From Kiritimatiellia bacterium (GTDB lineage: Bacteria; Verrucomicrobiota; Kiritimatiellia; RFP12; UBA1067), in contig JAGBXE010000166.1 in NCBI GenBank assembly GCA_017629455.1, positions 1 to 26,893 on the forward strand: 26,893 nt of DNA, read 5' to 3'. Positions 7,872-16,270 of this stretch are shown one piece after another (the stretch's first letter is position 1; each line of letters begins with the position of its first letter). The notes under the pieces are model-generated. The model had not been told where the DNA came from, made no database searches, and saw only the letters and a list, made by a program, of their open reading frames with translations. The position numbers were made by a program, and so were the translations under genes.

Positions 7872-8140
7872 ACTCTGTGCATGCGCTCGAAAATCTCGGC
7901 CTTTTGACAGCGTATTTCAAGACCAAGATCGTTACCGATCGCGGCGAGCGAAGTAGAGATCTTCTCGAACGACGAGCGTGACTTACCAGAGTCTGCAATC
8001 ATCATCATGTTAAAATAATCTTGCACGACCGTCTGGGAAATGTCGAGTATGTTGATGCCGTTCTTTGCAAGATATGCGCTCGTCTTGGCGATAATCCCAA
8101 CAGCATCTTTGCCGACAACCGTAATGATAATTTTCTCCAT
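7868..8140 (-). CDS. ACT domain protein, UPF0237 family
   Basis: Ninety residues forming two ACT-type beta-alpha-beta units. The start MEKIIITVVGKDAVGIIAKT and the segment ILDISQTVVQDYFNMMMIAD are hallmarks of the stand-alone UPF0237 family, as is the C-terminal EIFERMHRV. ACT domains bind small ligands, often amino acids, as regulatory modules; no ligand is known from sequence here. The ATG has a good ribosome site (GGAG, spaced ~7). It sits 35 bases after argS and 51 before the phosphohexomutase gene, so it is probably on the same transcript. Confidence 0.92.
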   Translation of the reverse strand: MEKIIITVVGKDAVGIIAKTSAYLAKNGINILDISQTVVQDYFNMMMIADSGKSRSSFEKISTSLAAIGNDLGLEIRCQKAEIFERMHRV

Positions 8141-8175
8141 GACCTTCTCCTTATGGACGCAGCATCATTTGCCAC

Positions 8176-9864
8176 TTAAATGTGTTCAGGAGTTTCTATT
8201 CCAAGAAGCCCAAGACCTGTTTTGAGTGTACGCCCAAAAAGCTCACAGAGCCTCAACCTAGCACTACGAAGCGGTTCTTCGCTACGGAGAATCGGCGAAT
8301 TCTGGTAGAAGCTAGAATACGCCTGCGCCGTTTGGAAAAGCCACTCGGCAAGAATCGACGGCTTGTACGCTTCAGCGGCACGCACGACGACATTTGGAAA
8401 CTCAAGTATCGCAAGCGCAAGGCGTTTTTCAGAAGGTGAAGAAACTGCAAACCCTGCTTCGCTAGCTTCAGGCGCACCGCCCGATTTCGCCAAAAGCGAA
8501 CAGACGCGCGCGTATGCATACTGAAGATACGGACCTGAATTTCCTTCAAGCGCTAAAGCCTTGTCCCAGTCAAAGTCAATGGCAGTTGCAGGATCGTGCG
8601 AAAGGTCGGCATACTTAACTGCGCCATAGCCGATCTGCTCTGCCAATCGAGAATCGCTTCCCTCTTCTCCTGCGCGTGCTTTCACGATATCTGCCGAACG
8701 GCGCACGGCTTCTGCAAGAAGATCATCAAGCTTAATGAGATTGCCTTCTCGCGTTGAGATCGCTTTGCCCTGATAAGACATAAGCCCGAAAGGAACATGA
8801 ACGAGATTCGTCTTGCTGCCCATCTTCGCGGCAATCGAGAAGAACTGCTTAAAGTGAAGCTGCTGACGATCGTCAGTAACATAGATGATGCGCTCGGGGC
8901 TGTAATCCGCCTCGCGCGAGGCTACGCATGCTAAATCGCTAGTAGTGTAGTTGTAGCCACCGTCAGATTTTCTAACAATCGCAACACCGAGCTTTTCCTC
9001 TTCAAGTTTTACAACGAGCGCGCCTTCCGATTCAACAGCAAGACCTGCCGCTAAAAGTTTCTCTACAACGCCTGGCATCATCGCGTTGTAATACGATTCG
9101 CCGCGATACGTGTCGAACTTAACTCCGAGAAGCGCGTACATACGCTCAAACTCGGCAATCGAAATATCGATAAAGCGTTTCCAGAGCGCGAGATTATCGG
9201 CATCTCCTTGCTGAAGCTTAACGAGCTCTGCGCGGCAAGCTTCCTTCCAAACGCCATCTTCTTCCTTCGCCTTCGCGGCGGAAAGAACGTAACACTTCTC
9301 AAGGTTGGCAACAGTTAAATTTTCGCGCTCTTCGTCAGTTAAGCACTCGCGATAACCTTTTATCAAAATACCAAACTGTGTGCCCCAGTCGCCAAGATGG
9401 TTGTCGGCTATAACCCTGTAGCCAAGGGCCCTAAAGATACGATCTATGGCACTGCCGATAACAGTCGAGCGGATATGCCCAATATGCATTGGCTTGGCTG
9501 CATTCGGCGAAGAATAATCGATGACAACCGTCTTGCCTGCGCCGCGCTGCTCAATACCGCAAACGGGGCTTGCCGAAAGTTCACGAAGCTTATCAGAAAG
9601 CCATTCCTGCGAAACTGTCAGATTAAGAAACCCGGGCCCTGCAACTTCGACCTTTTCGAATTGAGGCGCGAGCGCAAGCTTCTCGGCAACAGCAGCGCCG
9701 ACCTCGCGCGGATTTTTCTTAAGGCTCTTAGCTAACTTAAGCGCATCATTACACTGATAGTCGCCAAATTTCGCGTCAGTGGCTGGCACTACTCTGATGG
9801 ATTGAAACGACTCACCGGGAAACGCTTCACTGAACGCACGGCCAACTATTTCGGCTAGATCCAT
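8176..9864 (-). CDS. argS: arginyl-tRNA synthetase
   Basis: Class I aminoacyl-tRNA synthetase charging tRNA-Arg. The N-terminal Add1 domain (residues 1-~95) includes AKFGDYQCNDALKLAKSLKK. The catalytic domain shows DYSSPNAAKPMHIGHIRST, with the HIGH motif at 127-130 and the ArgRS-specific SPN. The KMSK-equivalent loop is the divergent form usual for the family (GKAISTREGNLIKLDDLL). The anticodon-binding DALR domain occupies the C-terminus, with SGPYLQYAYARVCSLLAK at its start and RLRLCELFGRTLKTGLGLLGI near the end. The 562-residue length is normal. GGAGG lies about eight bases before the ATG. Between the secreted-protein gene (44-base gap) and the ACT gene. Confidence 0.97.
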   Translation of the reverse strand: MDLAEIVGRAFSEAFPGESFQSIRVVPATDAKFGDYQCNDALKLAKSLKKNPREVGAAVAEKLALAPQFEKVEVAGPGFLNLTVSQEWLSDKLRELSASPVCGIEQRGAGKTVVIDYSSPNAAKPMHIGHIRSTVIGSAIDRIFRALGYRVIADNHLGDWGTQFGILIKGYRECLTDEERENLTVANLEKCYVLSAAKAKEEDGVWKEACRAELVKLQQGDADNLALWKRFIDISIAEFERMYALLGVKFDTYRGESYYNAMMPGVVEKLLAAGLAVESEGALVVKLEEEKLGVAIVRKSDGGYNYTTSDLACVASREADYSPERIIYVTDDRQQLHFKQFFSIAAKMGSKTNLVHVPFGLMSYQGKAISTREGNLIKLDDLLAEAVRRSADIVKARAGEEGSDSRLAEQIGYGAVKYADLSHDPATAIDFDWDKALALEGNSGPYLQYAYARVCSLLAKSGGAPEASEAGFAVSSPSEKRLALAILEFPNVVVRAAEAYKPSILAEWLFQTAQAYSSFYQNSPILRSEEPLRSARLRLCELFGRTLKTGLGLLGIETPEHI

Positions 9865-9908
9865 AACTTTAAACCTCCGAGATTAAATTACTGTGCAAAT
9901 GACCTAAC

Positions 9909-10787
9909 TTAAAGAACGCGCTTACTAGCTTCGTTCAATATCGCCTGCCATTCCTTATCTTTCTTTATCTTCTGACGGCGCTCTTTTAAACTGCGGTAAT
10001 CTACGCGGTTATCATATAGCTGCGCCGAAAGAATCTCATTTAAATACACCATTCTAGCAGAGCGAATCGCCTGACGGAAACTGTGCACATCTTGCGAGTG
10101 TTGCATAATCTCAGGAAGCTTTGCGAGCATCGCATCAGCGGTGCGCGAGTCGCCTGTTACGCGCGAATAGCCGTCGCCGAAAAATATAAACCCTCCGCGG
10201 CGCAAGATTCCGTCAATTTCTGTGCGCTGCTCGTTTATGCGTTTTACAAGAGCTTTCGACGCATCGTTTTTTACGAAATCGCCTTTGAGAACGTAAACTG
10301 GTTCAGCCTTCGGCGGTTGCGCAGAAACTGCCGGACGCGAGTAGGAAACGGACGATTGAACTTCCTTTTTCGAAGAACTTCCGCTTTCATCCTCATCATC
10401 GAAAAGGTCATCAAGCGCGTCGGCATCAGATTGAGTGGATGTCTGCTGAACTGGAGGCGGTGGCGTCTCGGCTGCAACCGGGCGCGGCGCGGCAGCTTTC
10501 TTCTCAATGCGCGACTCGTCCTGCGTTTTAAGGAAATCGGTCCAATCAACAACTTGCCCTGTAACCGGGCGCGAATTAATGCGTATTCCCGTACCCCAGC
10601 GTTCAACTGTATACGGCGGCTCTATGTACTTGCCATTCACAAAAACGAGCCCCGCGGAAAACGGTTTACCGCGAGTAACTCCAAGACACTTTGCACTCGC
10701 CTTTGGAACGGCCTCAAAAGCGAAAGCGGCAACCGACACCATGACCGTTGCCAGTAATACGGCGCTTTTAGCTCTAAAACAAACCAC
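9909..10787 (-). CDS. secreted protein of unknown function
   Basis: Not a family I can name. With the GTG at 10787 the protein has 292 residues and begins MVCFRAKSAVLLATVMVSVAAFA, a normal signal peptide. A small globular part follows (GKPFSAGLVFVNGKYIEPPY, WGTGIRINSRPVTGQ). Then comes a disordered linker rich in Pro, Ala, Ser and Asp (DALDDLFDDEDESGSSS), and a charged helical C-terminal half ending KKDKEWQAILNEASKRVL. A longer reading frame opens at GTG 10829, but that start lies inside a probable small RNA and upstream of its T-run; GAGG about ten bases before GTG 10787 supports the shorter form. A 44-base gap leads to argS. A periplasmic or envelope role is inferred. Confidence 0.7.
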   Translation of the reverse strand: MVCFRAKSAVLLATVMVSVAAFAFEAVPKASAKCLGVTRGKPFSAGLVFVNGKYIEPPYTVERWGTGIRINSRPVTGQVVDWTDFLKTQDESRIEKKAAAPRPVAAETPPPPVQQTSTQSDADALDDLFDDEDESGSSSKKEVQSSVSYSRPAVSAQPPKAEPVYVLKGDFVKNDASKALVKRINEQRTEIDGILRRGGFIFFGDGYSRVTGDSRTADAMLAKLPEIMQHSQDVHSFRQAIRSARMVYLNEILSAQLYDNRVDYRSLKERRQKIKKDKEWQAILNEASKRVL

Positions 10788-10802
10788 TTTGCAACCTCGG
10801 TT

Positions 10803-10930
10803 AAAAAAGATCCCGCATTGCCGTAGCACAGAACCCCCGAAACCCGTCGCTCCAAACGCAGGGCTTACCGCCCCGTATTCAAATGTCGGTCGAAGAAATG
10901 TCTGCTAAATCCGCGTGCAACACAGGACCC
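10803..10930 (-). ncRNA. ssrS: rod-shaped structured small RNA with intrinsic terminator, 6S RNA-like
   Basis: In the 159-base gap after pheT the minus strand folds into one long hairpin. The two ends pair over 13 consecutive positions (10929-10917 with 10821-10809; nine Watson-Crick, four G-U), followed at once by six U (10808-10803). The apex is a second stem of 14 positions with one mismatch (10883-10870 with 10864-10851) capped by GGUAA. Between them is an internally looped region with partial pairing. A closing stem, central bubble and terminal stem is the plan of 6S RNA, which binds sigma70 RNA polymerase. From memory, the 3' half (GGGUUUCGGGGGUUCUGUGC then UACGGCAAUG) resembles the matching part of the E. 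coli molecule. At ~128 nt it is shorter than typical 6S. The RNA call is firmer than the 6S name. The 5' end is estimated. Confidence 0.55.
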
Positions 10931-10946
10931 ACGTCCTCATTTAAAA

Positions 10947-13457
10947 TCAACTTTCTCTGACCTCGACACCGTTAGTCGCCTTAAGTGCATCAAGAATTCG
11001 GCGGAATGAACGCCCAACCTCCTCGTCGGTCAGCGTACGTTCATCGGAGCGGAACTCCAGCGAATAGGCACGAGACTCCTTGAATATATCAAAAAGCTCT
11101 ACGGCGGTCAACTCACGCCCACCGTTCTTTTTGATGACATCAACGATCTGATCGTGCGTTACATTTTCAGCGACATTTAAGGCTATATCACGCCTGACCG
11201 CAGGGAATGGCGGCACGGGCGAAACCTTGCCAACCTTCGAAACGTTCTTTAGCAATGGCTTGAGATCCACTTCGCAAAGAACCATTTGCGTGGTCAATCT
11301 GAACGGATGGCGCATGGACGCAGAAATCGCGCCCATAATTCCGATATCGCGGCCGTTAAGCTTAACTGCCAAGCACGCACCCTTTGCAAAGGCGGGATGT
11401 TCGGCGGCGGCAAATTCGACGCGGCCGGCATGAAGGCGCAATATAAGCTCTTCAACAATGCCCTTCATCCAAAGAATAGCTTCTTCTTCTTTAAGGGGCT
11501 GACGGCGACGAAGCGCCTCGCGGCCAACAGGCCCAAAGAACCCAAGAGCCAACGTTTCTCGCTCACACGCAATCGCGCTCGCTCCAGGCGGAGTCTTCGG
11601 AACTACGCTCGTAAAGACCTTACCCATCTCAAAGAGAAGCGCAGTACTTACCTGATGAGAGAAATTGCGCCCAAGCGAGCCGTAAAGCTGCGGCAAGAGC
11701 GAATCACGCATAAGGCCATATTCGGCAGAAACAGGATCGGGTATCGCAAGGCGACGCTTCTTTGTTTCTTCGCGCGAATCAAAGTCGTTAAGCTCCTTCT
11801 CTGAAAGGAAGGAGTAATGCATGGCCTCGGAAAAACCTAATGCAAGGCAAACGTCTCTTACCTTGCTCCTTGCGCGGAACGGTGCATCGGAAAGCGACGA
11901 TATGGATGGCGCAGAAGGCATCGTATCGGGAATATTATCAAGCCCATACATACGGGCGATTTCTTCCACTAAATCGGCCTGCATCGAAAGATCCCAGCGC
12001 CACGAAGGAACTGCGAACGTCGCAGATTTGGCGCCCTCAAAAGTAGCGCCGCCATCAACGACATATAGCCCTAGCGACTTAAGAATGCCGACCATCGCAT
12101 CGTTGGCAATCTCTATGCCAATAAGTTTACGCGCACGGTCGAAATCAAGCTCGACAGGTTCGTTCCATGAATATTCAACGCCCGCGTCAGCACCTTCAAG
12201 AGCTTCGGGGCCGCATTTGATGCGCGAATCGACATCGACGCAACCTGCTGCAATCTTGGCGTTACCGTAACGCTGCAAGAGGTGCGCTGCGCGGCGTGAA
12301 GCAAAATCTGCAACTGCTTTATCAACGCCGCGAATGTAGCGATAACTCGACTCGCTCGAAAGACCGAGTTTAGTTGCCGTGTACTTAGTTGTCGCAGGGT
12401 CGAATAATGCGCTTTCAAGAAGCACCGTTGTCGTACCAGGCGCAACACCGGAATCTTCAGCACCCATCACGCCTGCAACGGCATTAGGTTTCTCGGCATC
12501 GCAAATAACGAGCATTGAGGAATCGAGTTTGCGTTCAACTCCGTCAAGCGTTTTAACCAACTCGCCATCACGCGCATCACGCACGACAATTGTGCGCTCT
12601 TTAAGCTTCGTATGGTCGAAAGCATGCATCGGCTGGCCGAGTTCAAGCATCACATAGTTAGTAACGTCAACTGCGAGACCGAGCGAACGTACACCGCACA
12701 GTTCAAGCCTCTTGGCCATAAAGTCGGGGCTGGGCGCATCGGGAAGCATGTCAACTACGACACGCGCAGTGTAACGCGGGCAGCTCGACTTATTTTCTAC
12801 TACTACCTTAACCTCGTCTTCAACCTTTGTAGCGCACTCTTCAAAATCAACCGAAGGCAAGGAAACCGGGCGGTTTAGAATCGCGCCAAATTCGCGCGCT
12901 AAGCCAACAACGCTAAGAGCATCGGGGCGGTTCCATGTAACTTCGATATCGAAGACCACCTCTGGCTTTTCGAGCTTGGCGACATCGCGGACGGGCGCTC
13001 CGAGAAGGGTACCTGCAGGAAACTCCATTATGCCAGAATTGCCTTCACCGAGACAAAGCTCCTTCTCGCTACAGCACATTCCAAACGATTCAATGCCTTT
13101 GAGCTTGCCCTTCTTAATCTTGCGCATCTTGCCGCTATCGTCGAGCATCCCAGGAATGGGAGCGCCAATTTTAGCGAAGGCAGTCTTAATTCCCGTACGC
13201 ATATTTGGCGCACCGCAAACAACCTGATATTCTGCTTCGCCGTCGGTAACGCGGCAAACGTGAAGGTGATCGGTATTAGGCACAACCTCGCACGAAAGGA
13301 CCTCGGCTACAACGATGAGATCGGAAAGCTCGCATCCGCCAACCGACTCCACCGATTCGACCTGAAGCCCTGCGCGGGTCAGCTTCTCGGCAAGTTCATT
13401 TGGTTCAATATCGTCAACTTTGACGTATTCATTAAGCCAGCTGAGTGGAAGCTTCAT
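10947..13457 (-). CDS. pheT: phenylalanyl-tRNA synthetase beta subunit
   Basis: Beta chain of the (alpha-beta)2 PheRS, carrying the editing and tRNA-binding domains. In order: the N-terminal MKLPLSWLNEYVKVDD, an EMAP/tRNA-binding OB fold (residues ~40-150, with VVAEVLSCEVVPNTDHLHVC), the B3/B4 editing domain (RYTARVV to VTNYVMLELGQPMHAFD), B5, a catalytic-like core, and the C-terminal FDX-ACB domain (PPFPAVRRDIAL onward). The 836-residue length is slightly above typical. The start overlaps the preceding zinc-finger gene by 26 bases, so translation is probably coupled; the ribosome site is weak (GAAGAG). pheS, normally directly upstream, is absent from the window. Confidence 0.96.
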   Translation of the reverse strand: MKLPLSWLNEYVKVDDIEPNELAEKLTRAGLQVESVESVGGCELSDLIVVAEVLSCEVVPNTDHLHVCRVTDGEAEYQVVCGAPNMRTGIKTAFAKIGAPIPGMLDDSGKMRKIKKGKLKGIESFGMCCSEKELCLGEGNSGIMEFPAGTLLGAPVRDVAKLEKPEVVFDIEVTWNRPDALSVVGLAREFGAILNRPVSLPSVDFEECATKVEDEVKVVVENKSSCPRYTARVVVDMLPDAPSPDFMAKRLELCGVRSLGLAVDVTNYVMLELGQPMHAFDHTKLKERTIVVRDARDGELVKTLDGVERKLDSSMLVICDAEKPNAVAGVMGAEDSGVAPGTTTVLLESALFDPATTKYTATKLGLSSESSYRYIRGVDKAVADFASRRAAHLLQRYGNAKIAAGCVDVDSRIKCGPEALEGADAGVEYSWNEPVELDFDRARKLIGIEIANDAMVGILKSLGLYVVDGGATFEGAKSATFAVPSWRWDLSMQADLVEEIARMYGLDNIPDTMPSAPSISSLSDAPFRARSKVRDVCLALGFSEAMHYSFLSEKELNDFDSREETKKRRLAIPDPVSAEYGLMRDSLLPQLYGSLGRNFSHQVSTALLFEMGKVFTSVVPKTPPGASAIACERETLALGFFGPVGREALRRRQPLKEEEAILWMKGIVEELILRLHAGRVEFAAAEHPAFAKGACLAVKLNGRDIGIMGAISASMRHPFRLTTQMVLCEVDLKPLLKNVSKVGKVSPVPPFPAVRRDIALNVAENVTHDQIVDVIKKNGGRELTAVELFDIFKESRAYSLEFRSDERTLTDEEVGRSFRRILDALKATNGVEVRES

Positions 13458-14970
13458 CTTTTTGCTCTTCGTTTGAAGTTGTTTCCTGAATTGCTGTTTC
13501 TTCTGCCTTAGGCGCCTCTGCCATCTGGGCTACAGGTTCTTCTACAACCTGAGCTTCTGCATCGACCTGCACTTCGGCTTTAGGCTCATCTGCGGCAGGC
13601 TGCGCTTCTTCGGCAGGCTTCTCGGCTTCAGCATTTTCAGCCGCCTGCTTCTTCGCGCGCTTCTTCCACTGTGGGCCGTACTTCGGGAATTTCTCGACGA
13701 TCGAGAATACGCCGTTAGTGAAAGCGACTGCATGGCCCGTAGAAACAAGCCAGTTAAGGTGCTTTTCAAAATCGGGCTGTTCAGGAAACTCCGATTTGTC
13801 AAGGCAAGGATTCGCAGCAAGGAACTTCGCTACCGATGCAAGCTCTGCAATTGCATGCTCGGCATCAAATTCCTTGTAAACAGTATTGGTGACAAACTCC
13901 TGCCCACGGGCATCGTTGACTCTAAAGAACTTAAGACCACGATGACGAAACGCGCCTCTTAAAGCAAGACACATCCCATAAGGAGCTCTGCGTTCAGACT
14001 CAAGAGCCGCGCCTGCCGCACGCACGATAGGAGCATCGGGCGACTTAAGCGCAGCTTCGGCCGTAATCATAAGATTCTTTACACGAACAACGAGCGAAGG
14101 AAGGAACGAACGCCTAAACTCGCCTTCTGCGCGCTCACGGTCGACGCTGGGAGCACCCTCTTCATCGGCCCTGCCCTTTGCAAAGAATACCGTCTTTTTA
14201 ACAGCCTGCTTGCGCCACTCTTCGACGACTTCAGGATCACGCACCATCTCAATGTGCGAGCGGTATTCCGCCTCGGACATCCGCGGATATTTAGTGCTGA
14301 TAATTTCGCGAACGGTAGCAGCAAACTCATGAATATTGGGCGGCCCAAGCAACACGCCAGAAAGCCCACAGCGCGCCACACACGGGAACGACCCCTTCGG
14401 CGGCTCAGTCTCTATCTCGCGCGAATCGAAGTAATCGCCAAGGTGAGCGGCTATCGCGTGAGAAACAACCTCTTCTTCACGCATTGACGCAAAGCCGCAC
14501 GCCTTGCACTGGTAAAACGACTGAGCCTGAGGATCACGAGGCGTAATCTTAAGCGAAACGGAGCCGGGATTATCCAAGAAGAAATACGCAAGATCCTTCA
14601 GCTTATACGCATGAACGTCGTTCTGCAAACGGCGAATAATCGTACCAAGAGCCTTTGATTCGGGCAGCACCTTGATCTCGGCATCAAGTGGAGCTGGGCG
14701 ATCTTCGCGGCGCTGACGCTGAGGCCTAGGAGCGCCCTTAAAATCGCCACCGCGCCTAAAGCCCTCGCCGTTCCTGCCGCCCGATTGCGGACGCATCGCA
14801 CGTGGAGCGCCATCGCCGCGGCGCATAGACCGCCTTGCCTCACTCTCACTCTCTTGCTGACGCTCATTTCCAACGGTGACCTTCTTCTCACCGTTCTTCG
14901 CCCAAGCAGGAGTGAAGTCAAACGACCCAAGCGAACTTAAGTCGACACCGCCGGAAATTTCATCGCTCAT
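13432..14970 (-). CDS. C2H2 zinc-finger protein with RG-rich N-terminus and acidic tail; unknown function
   Basis: 512 residues. Residues ~36-95 are Arg/Gly-rich and disordered, resembling RNA-binding tails. A conserved-looking core follows from ~96 (PLDAEIKVLPESKALGTIIRR). It contains one finger with eukaryotic-like spacing, C155-x2-C158-x12-H171-x4-H176, and a second Cys pair, C197-x3-C201, with H214 downstream. Residues ~320-440 form a helical domain (MCLALRGAFRHRGLKFFR). The last ~70 residues are acidic, rich in Glu and Ala. I recall similar proteins annotated as hypothetical in Verrucomicrobiota, but cannot verify this here. AAGGA precedes the ATG by ten bases. It begins seven bases after the oxidoreductase gamma gene and overlaps pheT by 26. 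An RNA- or ribosome-related role is inferred from context only. Confidence 0.75.
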   Translation of the reverse strand: MSDEISGGVDLSSLGSFDFTPAWAKNGEKKVTVGNERQQESESEARRSMRRGDGAPRAMRPQSGGRNGEGFRRGGDFKGAPRPQRQRREDRPAPLDAEIKVLPESKALGTIIRRLQNDVHAYKLKDLAYFFLDNPGSVSLKITPRDPQAQSFYQCKACGFASMREEEVVSHAIAAHLGDYFDSREIETEPPKGSFPCVARCGLSGVLLGPPNIHEFAATVREIISTKYPRMSEAEYRSHIEMVRDPEVVEEWRKQAVKKTVFFAKGRADEEGAPSVDRERAEGEFRRSFLPSLVVRVKNLMITAEAALKSPDAPIVRAAGAALESERRAPYGMCLALRGAFRHRGLKFFRVNDARGQEFVTNTVYKEFDAEHAIAELASVAKFLAANPCLDKSEFPEQPDFEKHLNWLVSTGHAVAFTNGVFSIVEKFPKYGPQWKKRAKKQAAENAEAEKPAEEAQPAADEPKAEVQVDAEAQVVEEPVAQMAEAPKAEETAIQETTSNEEQKDEASTQLA

Positions 14971-14977
14971 GGATAGA

Positions 14978-15517
14978 TTATCCTTTCATGAACTCAATAC
15001 CAGCCTCAACAGCCTTAATGTTGAGGTCAAGAAGATTTGCTTTACGTGCGCTAATAGTTTCTTTAAGGGCCTCAGACAACGTCTGACATTTTACACACCC
15101 AGTCTTGGCAACGATCGCACCGAGCAGTACCATATTCGCAAGCGATGGAGCCTGCATCTGTTTGGCCATTTCCGTAGCGGGGATGTAAACTGATTCAATG
15201 TCGGTGCGCTTTGCCTTGCGTTCGACTAATGAGGAGTCGATGAACATAACTCCGCCGGGAGCAACAAGCTCTTCAAACTTATCGAGTGAAGGCTCGTTCA
15301 TGACCATCAACACGTTAGGGTGCGCAATAATTGGCGAACCGACAGGCTCATCGGAAACGATCACCGAGCAATTGCACGTACCGCCGCGCATTTCGGGACC
15401 ATACGACGGAAGCCACGAAAGCTCCTTGCCTTCAATAAGCGCGGCGTGAGCTAAAACCTTGCCGGAGAAAAGTAACCCCTGCCCGCCAAAGCCAGCCATT
15501 ATGGTTTCAAAAGTCAC
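14978..15517 (-). CDS. 2-oxoacid:ferredoxin oxidoreductase, gamma subunit
   Basis: Gamma (domain III) subunit of the pyruvate/2-oxoacid:ferredoxin oxidoreductase superfamily. Diagnostic blocks are [20 protein letters not shown] near the N-terminus and [20 protein letters not shown] around residues 35-55, the PEMRGG signature. The 179-residue length is normal. The start is GTG, within a GTGA overlap with the stop of the beta subunit gene, preceded by a strong ribosome site (GGAGGTG). It forms a complex with the alpha, beta and ferredoxin subunits encoded upstream. The zinc-finger gene follows after seven bases. KorC/VorC-type naming depends on substrate, which is not settled. Confidence 0.93.
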   Translation of the reverse strand: MTFETIMAGFGGQGLLFSGKVLAHAALIEGKELSWLPSYGPEMRGGTCNCSVIVSDEPVGSPIIAHPNVLMVMNEPSLDKFEELVAPGGVMFIDSSLVERKAKRTDIESVYIPATEMAKQMQAPSLANMVLLGAIVAKTGCVKCQTLSEALKETISARKANLLDLNIKAVEAGIEFMKG

Positions 15518-16269
15518 TTCTGCACCTCCTCGACCGGCTTGTCACGGAAATTCCCGAGAGGATAGACCGGCACCATTTTCTCCTCAACCCACTTGCACGC
15601 CGCCTCTGGCGAAAGACCCCAGTTAGTCGGGCACGTTGAGAGAACTTCAACAAGCGAAAATCCGCGGCCTTCAACTTGATTCTTAAAGGCCTTGAATATC
15701 GCCTTCTTCGCCTGACGGACGTGTGCAACGGAATTAACGGCAACGCGCTCAAGATAGACGGGAGCATCGAGCGTAGATAACAACTCGCAAATCCTGATGG
15801 GCATACCTTGCGTCTTAGGATCGCGCCCGTAAGGAGAAGTCTGCGTAACCTGCCCGATCAAGGACGTCGGCGCCATCTGGCCACCTGTCATGCCGTAGAT
15901 CGCGTTGTTGATAAAGATTATCGTAAGGTTCTCGCCGCGGCATGCACAGGAAACAGTTTCGCAGAGGCCTATTGACGCTAAGTCGCCATCGCCCTGATAC
16001 GTGAAAACCACCCTGTCAGGAAGCGCCCTCTTAACGCCCGTAGCTACTGCCGGCGCACGGCCGTGAGCAGCTTCAATCATATCGCAAGCGAAATAATCGT
16101 AAGCCATCACCGAGCACCCCACAGGTGCAATGCCGATTGTGCGCCCTTCAATGCCGAGCTCATCAATCGCTTCAGCTACGAGCCTATGCACAATGCCGTG
16201 GGTGCAACCAGGGCAATAATGCAAAACTGCGTCTGTCAACGCCTTCGGTTTCTGAAAGACGACTGCCAT
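15514..16269 (-). CDS. 2-oxoacid:ferredoxin oxidoreductase, beta subunit (thiamine diphosphate-binding)
   Basis: Holds thiamine diphosphate and carries out the oxidative decarboxylation. The TPP motif is visible: GDGD at 93-96, then about 24 residues to NN at 121-122. The N-terminal HYCPGCTHG carries the Cys pair (C19, C22) common in the beta subunit. The reading frame is open further upstream to 16308, but ATG 16269 is chosen because AAGGAGG lies ten bases ahead and the alpha stop lies one base away; this gives 251 residues. It overlaps the gamma gene by four bases. Confidence 0.93.
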   Translation of the reverse strand: MAVVFQKPKALTDAVLHYCPGCTHGIVHRLVAEAIDELGIEGRTIGIAPVGCSVMAYDYFACDMIEAAHGRAPAVATGVKRALPDRVVFTYQGDGDLASIGLCETVSCACRGENLTIIFINNAIYGMTGGQMAPTSLIGQVTQTSPYGRDPKTQGMPIRICELLSTLDAPVYLERVAVNSVAHVRQAKKAIFKAFKNQVEGRGFSLVEVLSTCPTNWGLSPEAACKWVEEKMVPVYPLGNFRDKPVEEVQK

Positions 16270-16270
16270 A

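Noticed and set aside
10083..10757. 224-codon plus-strand open frame opposite the secreted-protein gene
   Set aside because: Low-quality composition with many Arg and Cys, no recognisable domain, fully antisense to a gene with a signal peptide and operon context.
10788..10829. Upstream GTG start for the secreted protein
   Set aside because: It lies inside the structured RNA and before its T-run, and would spoil the signal peptide n-region; GTG 10787 has a Shine-Dalgarno.
10922..10937. AGGAC-GTGG-GTCCT hairpin just after pheT as a terminator
   Set aside because: The stem is only five pairs, has no T-run, and competes with the longer 13-pair closing stem of the small RNA.
10908..10940. Eleven-codon frame (ATG to TAG) at the start of the pheT downstream gap as a leader peptide
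   Set aside because: No Shine-Dalgarno, no run of regulatory codons, and the bases are better explained as the 5' arm of the structured RNA.
11286..11804. 172-codon plus-strand open frame opposite pheT
   Set aside because: Mirror of a long, certain gene; no family motif.
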